From NCBI GenBank assembly GCA_029449235.1, contig JANATG010000007.1, positions 62,001 through 126,000 on the forward strand: a DNA stretch of 64,000 nt, read 5' to 3'. Origin of the DNA: Linnemannia schmuckeri (Eukaryota > Mortierellomycota > Mortierellomycetes > Mortierellales > Mortierellaceae). The translations under genes and the position numbers were made by a program. This document shows, in pieces, positions 1 to 11,300 of the stretch. The notes beneath the pieces were generated by a model. The model saw nothing but the letters and a program-made list of their open reading frames with translations. It ran no database searches and was not told the origin of the DNA. Each line of letters starts with the position of its first letter. The stretch's first letter is position 1.

Positions 1-2945
1 GCCAGGATCAATTTCGAAACCAAATGCAGGACATTTTGAAATCTAATCTACATCGACATCTTTCCAGCAGCATCGACAAGTATATCATCGATTCTGGACG
101 TTAAACTATACAACATCCAGCTCCCCGACTATCGACCGGCCTGATGGGTTGAAAGCATCAGGAATTGGAGGCGGCGATCATTGGCGAGGTGGAGGAAGAC
201 AGTGGCATTCAGAAGACCATATCGACTCCGCTGGAGACAATACTCAAAGATCCATTTTCAGCCAGGATTTTGGTCAAGCTGCAGGAGGCATGACGACTTC
301 GAGGCTACGGACTGGCCAAGTATCTCTTTGAGCTGACCGAGTTGCTTTTTCGGGTGTCACAGCATATCAACGGCAATACCCTCGAATCGGATAAATGTCC
401 GAGTGACTCCAGCTCGGAGTTTGCAGTCCTGGAAGGGCGGCTGTCGACTTGGATCAAGACCATTGAGGAAGAGGTTCCATTGACGCCTAAGGAGCTCGTC
501 GAGTCGGAGGATAATGTAGCGTACATGATCTTGACCTACTACATGACAGTCATTAAGCTCCACCGACCGATCATTGCTTTGGAGAATGTGATCGATGCAT
601 CGTATGTTGACCAGTCACGGGTGTGGTGTGCAGAGGCTGCTACAAAGATCACAAAGATTGTCGAGCAATTTAACGAAATAGACATCAAGTATCGCAAACA
701 CCTCTTTGTCTTCAGGTATTCACCGGAGCCGCTATGTAAGTCCTCAGTCCCACTTGATTATGCTGTTATTTACTTCACAGTATAAAACTACATGAGCGCT
801 AACATAAAGATTGTGCCTTTGTATTTTTTCTATAATAGCCATATAACCAACATATTTCATCGGATGATGCGTTGGCAGCCAACGTTAAACTCTGCCTCAA
901 TGTCCGTCTCCACTTTTTGAAAGCCTCCAGCCCTCACTGGACAGTCTCTGCTCGCCTCTACTTTATCCTTCAAGACCTCTACTCTGGCCAAGTGAGAGTC
1001 GACACCCAAGGCGATTTATCAACAGTTACATCTACTGACGCGACACCGCAGGGCAGGTCGGGATCCGAGTCACGATCGAATAGGGCGTCATCTTCTGAGA
1101 CAGGACATTCGTCCATGTCGGTGTCCTTAGAGGATGTGCGCATCGATCACACTTTGGATCATCAGGACGTCTCCGAGGCGGATACAGCATTGACCAGACA
1201 GCAGTCTTTAACGCCCCCAGGATTCACGACGTCGAATATGGTCAGCATTACAATCTCTAGCGATTCTCGCAGCGACGGAGCTGCTGTTCAGGGCTCTTCA
1301 GAGATCGGATTTGATCATGGAGAGGCTGATCTTGGTGGATCGACTACTTTGGCAGCAGGCAGCACTAGCACCAAGAGACCATCCAAGAAGGCGAAGAAAA
1401 TGCCATTTCTCTCTCGCCCAATCTTGCCACGGCCGCTCATGCCTGGTAGCTCTGCACCTTAACCGGCATCGGGGGAACCTTTGACGATAGCAGACTCCAC
1501 AACAGCGTCAATAACTTCAATAATGCCCCCACATCAGGGTCTAGTATCATCCGCTAATATATCGACGACGATAATGGTCTTACCTGGACATCTGTCGTCA
1601 CTGCCGCTGCAGCCACCACTTCAACCACTACCACTACAAGTCTCAGGGCAGAATACCCACCCTCAGCAAGTACCAGTTCCTACCTTGCTCCACTCCTCGG
1701 ATACTCCGCCACGCCTGCTACCAGACCTGGAGTTCATTGACTCTCGTAGTCTAGAGGAACCAATCTCGACGCTCCCGCCGCCACCTCACCATGGACCTCA
1801 CTCTCACTCACGAGAACAAGAGCATCAGACCCTGCAGGCAGTCTATCCATGGAGTGGAGATAGCGGCCAAATGACGATCCCGATGACCAGCAAATCGTCG
1901 TCTTCATCATCGTTTGATCTGTACGAGCAAGACAGGATGACAGCGACGACGACGGCGACATTTGCACCGCCGCTTCCTCCTCTGATATCTAGATGTGTAT
2001 CGATGCTATTTAATGCAATTCCAGTGGCGTCGATCATAAATGCTTCGTCGCGCGGTTACTCAAGACAGCCAACCTACGCTCCCCCTCGTCTTCTTTTACC
2101 ACAATGGGGCGTTGAGGCCATTGGTAGCTATCCACCAGTCTTTGAAATGCACAGCCCGGCTCGTCCTTCTGTCTCCCTTCTTCTTCTTTCGCTCCATTCG
2201 CATCCTGGTTTGCTACGGTCATCATCCTCACCATCTGGTGCAGGGGCGGCAAGGAAAGAAGCTTCTTTACCGTAGGAATTTCTACAAGCAACGAATGGAC
2301 CATGAACCACGCCATCATGTTTAAAAGTCGGATCGCTCCTTGGCCTGCAGGAATTATCCAAGAGCGAGTCGAAGCTCGAGAGGGGACGATCGAGTACCAG
2401 CGTCTACAGGACAAACAGCAGTAGAACATGTCGACGCGGTTTATGAGACTGTTGCCCGTAGTGGATCTGTAGACTCTCCAGCCGCCTCTGCCGATTATGG
2501 CGTTGAATCCTCAGCAAGGAGGGTATGGAAGCGGTGCTACTGGTGGTGCTGGCGGTGCCAATGGTGGAGGTGGCAGTAATATAGGGCTACGCCCGTTTGT
2601 GGTGACATCACCGACTTCTGCTGGTATGGCGGTATTTGTTCAGCAGCCGTAGCAACAGGCGACTCGCCTTCAGTATCTTGTGCATGGATCTGTCATGCAG
2701 CCGTCGATGCAGGGGCTTTTGCAGTTCTAGCCGCCCCAACAGCAGCAGCAACATCAACAGAGCCACCAACAACATCAACGGCGGCAATAGCAACATGAAC
2801 AACACAACAGCAACAGAATTCTTCACCAACCTATCAGCAATACTACGCACAGATGGTTTCCAAAGCATCACAGTCATACCAGACTCCTCCGCCACATCTA
2901 CCCCCACCACGTTACCGAGTCGATCGATGACTTTGTAGGAACCTA
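1..2945 (+). pseudogene. Decayed fungal-specific (Zn2Cys6-family) transcription factor with Q-rich tail
   Basis: A broken coding region that enters from the left edge. Frame 0 (about 153-735) carries stretches typical of the middle-homology region of fungal Zn-cluster factors (for example YYMTVIKLHRPIIAL). Frame 2 (839-1462) gives SARLYFILQDLYSGQ followed by a Ser/Thr-rich, basic tail. In-frame stops lie at 150-152 and 291-293 (TGA) and 1460-1462 (TAA). The joint around 736-838 looks like a GTAAGT..TAG intron, but the two sides are out of phase, so an indel is likely. From about 2230 to 2790 a Gln-rich frame (position mod 3 = 1) is cut by five TAG codons, at 2422, 2470, 2650, 2728 and 2788, all in Q-rich context; the reading then continues in another frame to about 2930. 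The DNA-binding cluster would lie upstream of the window. Whether the 2230-2930 part belongs to the same gene is inferred from adjacency only. Confidence 0.6.
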
Positions 2946-3125
2946 ATGTTTTCTTTAATCTTTTTTTAAAAAAAGAATTGAGCATGTACAATAATATTAT
3001 TTCGCTGTTTTGTCTATTCTGCTTTGAGCGTATGCTGTCGTTTTTTTGTTGGGGTGTGGTGCTACTTTGTAAAAAGCTACTGTTGTCAAGTAAAGTGTAA
3101 AGAAGAGCCGCTGTTGATGTTTTGT

Positions 3126-4496
3126 TCAGCGAGAGAGTAAAGGTTTGTCAAGTCCAAGGATATGACTGACACTAGACCGACGGCGCTGACGTTCAGGCGC
3201 TGGAGGGATAGGAAGGCCATCAATGTTATGTGTAATTCCATTCTTTTCCTGTTCGGCACGCAGCTTTGCCAAATGCTCCTGCTGAGCTATTTTGACATCC
3301 CTATAGGGACCTCCAGCAGAGTCATCCTCGCCATCCTCAGAAGAGTGACGCGAAATGGTCCGGGAGAGACGGCGCGAGAGCGAGGAAGAGCGAGACCGTG
3401 AAGTCGATGAGCGGATCTTGTCAGCTAGGACTGCAAGCGACGAGCGGCGGCGACCCCGGGTGGCCGCGTCTGCTGCTTGGGCGGCGGCGGCGGCGGCTAC
3501 TGCGCTTGAGGATGCGATGTGGATCTTGTGTTGAGGGGTGGCTTCTGTTGATGGCAAAGTCGTGGAGGCTGTGGTTGTATGGGCGGGGGTTTCTTGGTCA
3601 TGGCGTATGGATGCTTCACGTTGGAGGAAGATTGAGGGAGGAGCAGGGGGTTCTGTGGTTGTGGCCTCTGCTGGAGGGTCAAAGGGTCCAACAGGTGGGC
3701 GAGATGCAGATGTATGCTGGACGGTGTCGAGTTCTCCAGGTTTCGTAGTGGTACCAGCGGTCGAAGTCATGGTCGACTGTTGCTCCTCGATGGAGGGGAG
3801 GTATTCAACTTGGCCACCTGGGGCTCCGAGACCTCCTACATAGAAATTCGTGGCGTCCTTAGTGCTGTGATGGACTGGTGCCGCATCTTGGGCATACTGC
3901 TGGTGAGCGGTTGTGGAACCCACAGGCTGAGAAAAGAACGATTGCTGAGCTGGAGCATCACCAGCTACATGTTGCTGTTGGATATACTGCTCCTGGTGCT
4001 GTTGAATGGGTTGCTGTGGCGGTTGCTGCTGATAATGAGTTTTGGGCTGCATAGAGTCAAGAGTCTCAACTCGAGCGCCGGGAACACCAACACCACCGAC
4101 CGAGAATCCAGGCGACCCATCTCCGACCACATTTGTGTTCGCGGGGACTACAGCCGGCGCGGCCATCTCTGCATCAACCTTTGCAGAATTAGTCTGGATA
4201 GTTCTATTGCCGGTAGGCTGGGTATAGAACGACTGTTGGTATTGCTGGTCAAACTGACGAGGATCGCGAGTAGGATTCTTTTGGAAGTACTGTTGATGCT
4301 GCTGGTATTGAACAGGTATTGACTGTTGCTGTTGGACTTTTCGTGAAGAGTCGTGTTGGAGTTGTTGCTGTGGGAGGAGTTGATGGGATTGGGGCTGAAT
4401 ATTCTCTATAGGCTCGACTTGCGCACCGGGGACATCTACACCTCTGACATTGTAGGTTGCATTTGTGTGTGGGTTTGAGTTTTTGTGCTCTGTCAT
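3126..4496 (-). CDS. Q-rich protein with three VPGA repeats and a conserved-looking C-terminus
   Basis: Single-exon model of 456 residues. I chose the ATG at 4496 because the frame upstream of it reads through C/T-rich leader-like sequence. The N-terminal half holds three copies of a short motif, each followed by a Gln-rich spacer: VRGVDVPGAQVE, VGGVGVPGARVE and VGGLGAPGGQVE. The middle is Pro/Thr/Ser-rich with an Ala run. Next come an SR-rich basic patch (SRSRSSSLSRRLSRTISR) and an acidic, Gly-containing hinge. The last 60 residues are charged and helical, with THNIDGLPIPP and a final RRRSSVSHILGLDKPLLSR. I recall similar short C-terminal blocks in uncharacterised fungal proteins but cannot name a family. 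There is no signal peptide or membrane span. Phosphorylation in the RS patch is plausible. No function is assigned. Confidence 0.7.
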   Translation of the reverse strand: MTEHKNSNPHTNATYNVRGVDVPGAQVEPIENIQPQSHQLLPQQQLQHDSSRKVQQQQSIPVQYQQHQQYFQKNPTRDPRQFDQQYQQSFYTQPTGNRTIQTNSAKVDAEMAAPAVVPANTNVVGDGSPGFSVGGVGVPGARVETLDSMQPKTHYQQQPPQQPIQQHQEQYIQQQHVAGDAPAQQSFFSQPVGSTTAHQQYAQDAAPVHHSTKDATNFYVGGLGAPGGQVEYLPSIEEQQSTMTSTAGTTTKPGELDTVQHTSASRPPVGPFDPPAEATTTEPPAPPSIFLQREASIRHDQETPAHTTTASTTLPSTEATPQHKIHIASSSAVAAAAAAQAADAATRGRRRSSLAVLADKIRSSTSRSRSSSLSRRLSRTISRHSSEDGEDDSAGGPYRDVKIAQQEHLAKLRAEQEKNGITHNIDGLPIPPAPERQRRRSSVSHILGLDKPLLSR

Positions 4497-5378
4497 ATTG
4501 GAGTGTAAGCCGCACGGACTTGTAAAAATTTTCTGTGAATGGATAGGGATAAAAAGGGATAGTTTGAGTAAGGAAGAAAAAGAAGAAGATGTGGGATACA
4601 CAGGGCTCCAGCGACTGGTTTTATTAGGTCTGTTGGTTGTGGTTGTTTCCTTCCTCGTCGGCTCCAACTCAAACATCAATCAATCGCCGAGGGGCGAAAC
4701 CACTTTTTCAGGCATACATACCAGCTGCCAAAAATCTTGGCAGTCAATCGGTTGCTATTACAGTTGAAAGAGTCTTTGTGACTTCTCTGATTTCTCTATG
4801 GATTCTCTATCCCTTCGTCTGTTTCGGAAGCTTTTTCGCTTCCAATTTTTGCGGGTGGGATATGTGACTCGCGACAGACGAAGGGATAGTTTCTCTATCG
4901 TATCCTATCTGAATGTGCCAATATATATATGACCTCTAACTGAGAGATGTCTAATTGCATGTGGGTCTACAGAAGTTTGCTTGCTTCGCCATAAAACTCT
5001 ACTTTGTCCTTCATCATTCTTTCAAAGAATCAACGACACTCCTCTTGGTTATCTTGGTGTCCTCGCCTTTCCATTAGGCTACTCTAAATTCATATCCAAC
5101 TCAGCCGGCTCCCGTTATCATCGCAACCGCCCCGCGCGCACTACCAATTCCAAGGCCAAGACCGAGTCATTTGGACATTATTTTTGTTAAAAAAAAATGT
5201 TTCGTGTTTCTCTCCAGACATGTATCAGGTGCGGAATGTTTAATTTTTTTATTCTTTTTCTTGCAAACGTGACATGGTCATCACGCGCGCCATATACGCC
5301 AGTTTGTTAACAAATAGAGAGAAAGTATGGCTACACGAGGAGAGATGACAAGGGGGAAGGAGATCATGCAAGCAACGC
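4497..5378. other. Intergenic region between the VPGA protein and the CHD gene
   Basis: Promoter and leader of the minus-strand gene ending at 3126, then spacer up to the 3' end of the CHD gene. It holds an inverted-repeat element at 4807-4889 (listed separately), a T/A-rich stretch near 5187-5260, and no convincing coding region. Confidence 0.6.
4807..4889. repeat. 83-bp inverted-repeat element (MITE-like)
   Basis: Two 16-base arms are perfect reverse complements: CTATCCCTTCGTCTGT at 4807-4822 and ACAGACGAAGGGATAG at 4874-4889, around a 51-base loop. Fifteen bases of the arm recur at 57033-57047, again preceded by TCGC and one variable base. No coding capacity. A non-autonomous DNA transposon or a solo terminal repeat would fit. 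Confidence 0.55.
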
Positions 5379-8300
5379 TCATACTCGGCCCTTCTTGTGG
5401 TAGTATCCGTCATCCTCAAACTGGTCATCGTTCATGAAACCTTCACGTCGCTTGGATCCGCCACTGCCGTCACTGTCGCGCTTCTTTCCATTCGATTTAC
5501 CACCCATTCCAATCGACTGGTGCTGCTGTTGGTGGTCATCTGCAAAAGGTGCACGATCGTAGTCATACGAAGAGCCGACGCCATTAGGGTAGTGAGATCC
5601 CCCTTGATCCTGGTGCACCTGCGTCACATGGAGATAAGTCGATTGCTGTTGCTTGTTGACTAAGGCAGAGGAAAACGCTACCGTTGAGTCCGGGTCCGAG
5701 TCGCGGTATCTCTCATAGCCAGAGTAAGGCCGACGAGGAGACCTAGATCTGGATCTGGATCTGGATCTGGATCTGGATATTGAGCGGCTGAGAGATCTGC
5801 TCCGAGACCGAGAACGTGAAAGGGATCGAGATCGTGAGCGTGAAAGAGACCTTGACCGAGATCTTGAGAGGGAGCGGGAACGGGAGCGAGACAAGGAGCG
5901 CGGTCTTCGACGAATGGAGCCACCGCTGGATCTCCTTTGACGACCTCTCATCTGTTGACCACGGTTTCGACGACGACGACGGGAGTCAGAGTCAGAACCC
6001 GAGAAAGAGGAAGACCCTGAAGATGAGCGGGATCTGGATGAGGATGATGACCTTGAAGACGACGACGAGCTCGATCCTGATGAAGAGCTGGAGCGAGAAG
6101 ACCGGCTTCGAGAGGACGAAGACGACCGTGAGGATCTTGATCTTGAACGGCCTCTTTGACGGCCTGCAGAGGACTTTTGCGCTGACCTAGAGAGACGAGG
6201 TCCAGAACCCAGATGGCTAGGGGGAGGCGACCGCGAGTATCGGGCGGTCAAAGGCTTGGCCACAGAAGCAATGTTTTGGATCAAGCCACCGACGGGAGCA
6301 GCCTTGGCCTTGGAAGACTTGCCGCCATCGCGGATGGATGACTGCGGACTGGAGGTGCGCTTCATCTTCTTTTCCTGGATCTTGCGCTGAAGGTACTCAA
6401 GTTGCTTGCTCGCGATGGCCATCATCTCATCCGTATCGCTTCCACTCGACTCAGCATTCTCCTTGCGTTCTTTCATTGGCTTCTTGGCAGGCTGAGTCTT
6501 GTCGTCACTGCTGGGCTTTGCAGCGGCTGCGGGACGCTCCTTGACAGGCTTGGTCTTTGGTTTGGCCTTCGCCTCAGGTTTTTTGCCCTTTGACTTGACA
6601 TCGGACGGTGGGGTCACCTGGGCGGGAGGAGCGACAGAGGGCATCTTAAGCTTGATCAGCAGCTTTAGTCCTGAATGTTTGGAAGATGATCCGTCTGTGC
6701 CGGTTCCGTTGGTCTCGCTGGAGATAGTCACCAGAGATGCGCTTGTCGTGAGTGCTGGGGGCAAGGTCTTGGTCTTGGTCCTCTTCTTCTTGGGTGTCAC
6801 CGGCTCATTCTCCGCTTGGTCCTCCTCCTCGGTCTGGCCTTTCCTCTTCTTGTCCTTTTTTCCTTTCTCTAAAATCGGTTCCAATACCTTCGTCTTCTTC
6901 CCCTTTCCTTTCTCCTTCTCCTTCTCTGACTGCGTCTGCTCCTTTGGCTTCTTCGCCAGCTTCTCCTTCTTGCCGACAGCAGGCTTCTTGTTGGGGCTCG
7001 GCGGTATCGAATATGCCGAAACGGTCTCCTCACCATGGTCACTGCGGTCTCCTGCATCACTACCGAAATCTCCGTCCAACAGCGCCTTCTTGCCCGAGCC
7101 GGCGGCAGGCGACTCTACGCCATTGTTGACCAATGGAACAACAACAGCTGCCATCTTGCGCTTCTTGCCGACAACTGGTTTGGGGTTCATGACGATGTCA
7201 ATTAGATGGTCCACTCGGCGCAAGACCACGGCTTCCTTGGGCCAAACAAACTCCTCGGGCTCCTGTATCGAAGTAGGCTTTCTGTCCTTGGTAGCCTGTC
7301 CTGACGATGGTTGACCTGAAGCAACGCTCGGAGATTCTGGCTTCACGGTAGTTGACTCTAAGAGAAAGAGCTTGTCGATTTCAGGAGTCGTTGCCGCCTC
7401 GCCTGTTTCAACGCCATTCATGCCGATAAAAGATTGAGCTGGCTTGTCCAAGCTTCCTCCCAAAGCCGCACCCACAGTACTGAGAGTATCCTTAGTGTTC
7501 TTGATGAGCGACAACGAGATGTCATCCATAATCGTCTCGGAAACTAGCGCGACCTTGATCTCTTCCTCTGCCTTGACAGTCGACAAATGCTCATCAACGA
7601 TCCCCTCAACGGGACCCAAAAGCGAAAGACCCATCAACGCCTTTCCGTCGGCGGCATCCAATGAGGACGGCCTGTCGATCTGATCTGCAAGAGCAGCCGC
7701 CTTAACAGCCCTCTCGACTGAATCCTCACCACCGTCCTCCTCCTGCTTCACGGCGTCGTCCATGTTCTCGCCGTTGGCAGCAGCAATCTTCTTTTTCTCC
7801 CGTAGTTCCTTCTGAAGTGTTGCATAACGTTGACTGATCGCGGCGAACGGCAACGTTTCGTCCGTGACAATCAAGTCCTGTCGGTTGATACCGTGTCTCG
7901 CCAGACCTTCCAGGAACGGTTTGTCGTGCACGCCCGCCAACCACCAACTCGGCAGTCCAGGCGAACGTCTTCCTGCACCCAAGAGCTCATCCACCTATCA
8001 CATAGTGGAAAAAGTAGACGTTAGTTGTGAAAAAAGACTCCTCAAGAGGAAAAACAGAAAGTAGCTACAGACAATACAGTCGATTGTGACATACCCTTGG
8101 GTTGGTCAAGATCTCATCTCGGATGACATTCATGAGCTCAACGCGCTTGAGGACTCTCTTAGCACGATCTAGAGGGAGGGAATCTCCAGCACCGTCATCT
8201 TTATCGTCCTTGTCGTCTTTGTCATCGTCGTCGTCACCTGCAGTCGAGTTTTCGATCTTGGGATGAGTGGACGACAAGCTCGACTCTCGACTCTGACGGT

Positions 8301-11300
8301 TTTGGAGGCTGTTGTTGTTCTTGTCGACCACCTGCTGACAGAGCTTGACAAAGTAATGATAGTACTCCTCCATAACCTCATCCGGTTTCTTGCTCAGACC
8401 TGACAGCTCCTTGAATCGAGTCCAGTCATGCTCCAGAGTCGAGTGGGCGTTCCGAGCGAGTGGCGGTGGGCGTCGGCTGGTTGAGCTGGAAGTCAGGCGT
8501 GAACGGTTGTAGCCGTTGGCGGGTGTTCCAGGGGCCGATCCTCCATCACCGCGGGTTCCTGAGTGTTTCCGAGCAACTCCGTAAGAGACAATCGTCCTGT
8601 AGAAATCGCTCTTGTCCTTCTTGGTCCATCGAGACGCCAGCTCTATCACCTTCTGGTGGCGTTTCTCCTGAGCTGCCTCTTCACGCTGTCGCGCACGGTC
8701 TTGACGCTGACGCTCCTTCGATTTATCCTTCTCAGCTATGTTGTTCTTCCGTGCCTCTAGCTGATTGGAGCGCTGGAGGGCCGAAATGATGCGTCGCAGT
8801 CGGAGTCCAATGTCGGATTTCGATGGCCAGGGCAGGATCTCGCTCGAACTGCCGGCTCCATAGTCGGCGATGCGCGAAGACTGAGAACTGGCTCCTTCAC
8901 CGGCGTCATCGTCATTGGCATCTCGGTTGGCGGCCAAATCGTACCGTCGGCCATAGAAACAAAACTCAGGATCGCTCCTGACTGCCTCGTATTGCGCCTC
9001 GGTGACCAAGTACCCGTACCTGATGATGGCAAGCATCAAATCCCGGTCATGGAGATCTCCCCACCAGGTAGCTGGAGGTGCACCGGACACTGCAGGGACC
9101 TCCAGAAGTTTGGCTGCATTCCAGTCACGAGGAATAAGACTCCGGATCGTGTGAATCAGCTGGACTCTGAGCACCAGGTTGCGGCCCTTCTTGCGAATGT
9201 GGTCGACATATTCCTGCGACGCCTCCAGCAAGAACGACTTGAACTCGGCGATGGCCTTTTTGCTTGCCTTTTCGAACGGAATGTCGTTGGTCGAGGGAGG
9301 CTCAAATCCGCTGCTAGCATCGTTCTCCACCAGCACCGCTTCGATCTCTTCAATCAACTTAACGTCGTCCTCAGATCCTGAGGCATTCGCGGCCGTGTCT
9401 CGGAGGATCTGCTGGATCATACAGTAGCCTACGGCGTTGAGTTCCTTCTCGGTCCTGCGAGGAAAGAAGAAGTGCATTTGATCCCAGCGACCGTAGCCGT
9501 ATATCATCAGCTTGCGCTCAAACATCAGTCTCTCGGCCATACTCCAGGGTCGAGGCGTATCCTTCTTCTTGTTTCCGTCCTTGACGTCTTTCTCGCCTCC
9601 TGCGTCCTCAAAGTCCGGGTCAGAGACGTATTCCCGATCCTCCGAGTCAGAATCGCCCTGTTCCTTGCCGAAGCGCTGGACCTGTCGACGGCTCCTGGGG
9701 GCGTTGAGAATCAGCTGGTCCTTGGTTGTGATCTCCTGGATGTTGACCTTAGCGCGCTCCGCCCACTTATCCCAGAACTGCGGATCGTTTACGTCAACCT
9801 CCTCTCCGCTGGGTGTCGATGAAAAGGTGGCCTTAGAAAAGACCGAACCTTTCTCATTTCCTGTGTGCTTGATGACAGTCGTGCGGCGCTCCAGGATCTG
9901 GTCAATGTCCTCCTCGCAAAACTTGGCACTCGTCTCATCATCATCCAAAAGTGCTCCGTAAGCTCCCTTCTTCAACAACTCCTCCACCTCCTTCTTGCTC
10001 AACGACGATGGGGGCTTGGGCATGTCCGCGTGATCATCCGAGTTACTTGGCATGACGTCCATCTTCTGCAGCACTGCCTTGTCCAATCCCAACTTGATAC
10101 TAGCACGATCAAACATCTCTTTCTCGTAGGTGTTCCTGGTGACCAGCCGGTAGATCTGAACGGGCTTAGTCTGTCCGATGCGGTGGCAACGCGCCGTCGC
10201 CTGAAGATCATTCTGCGGATTCCAATCGCTGTCAAAGATGACGACTGTGTCGGCGGCAGTCAAGTTAATACCGACTCCTCCGGCACGGGTGCAGAGCAAA
10301 AAGACAAACGAATCTGGCAGAGTCGAGAATCGATCGATCGCTGCCTGACGCATATCTCCTCGGATAGATCCATCAATGCGCTCGTAGGGGTAGGCACGTC
10401 CACGAAGGTAGTCCTGTAAGAGATCGAGGCATCTCGTCATCTGGGAAAAGATTAGCACTTTGTGTCCGCCCTCCTTCAGCTTCTTGAGTAGCTTGTCGAT
10501 CAAGACTAGCTTTCCGGACGCGTCGATGAGGCATTGGTACTGGGCCTCAGCAGTCTTGGCGTTCCTTTCTGAAACGATCCGATCCTCTGCACCCTGAATG
10601 AGGTAGGGGTGAATACAACACTTGCGTAGCTCCATCATCACGTTGATAAGACTCGGTCCTGCAGCACCTCCCTTCTTCAAAAATCCAAAGTTGCGCTCCA
10701 GAATCGCCCTGTAGAATGCCTTTTGAGTTGTCGTTAACTCGACCTCGATGATGGTCTCCTCCTTGACGGGGATCGACTTTTCCACGTCCTCCTTAAATCG
10801 ACGCAGCATCAAAGGCTTGAGAAGCTGCTGGAGTTTGTCGACCTCTGCCGCTGTCTTCAGGTTACCGTACTCCTGCAAAAAGACCTTCTCGTTTCTATGA
10901 GAGAGCGAGCACGCGAAAGTATTGCGAAGTTAGGTCAAGAACTATTTTTGCTATGTTGATTACAATCCACCAGTATGAAAGGGTATGCAGTTAAGACTTA
11001 CGCAAATCGAGTCGGCTCCAAAAAGTTTAAAAGAGCAAAAAGTTCATCCAAAGAATTCTGCAAGGGTGTGCCGGTCAAAAGCACGCGGTGTTCCAGGTTA
11101 TAAGTCTTGAGAATCTCGGACACCTTCGATGCCTATTTGATCCATAGTAATGACGCTTTAGCTGTTAGTATCGAGTTTTGTAGAGACATGCAAAAACATA
11201 AATACGTGGCGGATCCCAGGAACAAGCCGTTACCGAGTTCTTCAGCCTGTGTGCCTCATCAACAACAATCGCCCTCCAAGCAATAGGCTTGAGCTGTGCT

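Noticed and set aside
2422..2790. TAG reassigned to glutamine as an explanation for TAGs in Gln-rich sequence
   Set aside because: TAG ends other genes here normally, for example deoxyhypusine synthase (45416-45418) and the Gon7-like gene (47824-47826), and intact genes contain no internal TAG.
6499..7314. 271-codon plus-strand frame within the CHD gene
   Set aside because: Antisense shadow of the Lys/Glu- and RS-rich CHD tail.
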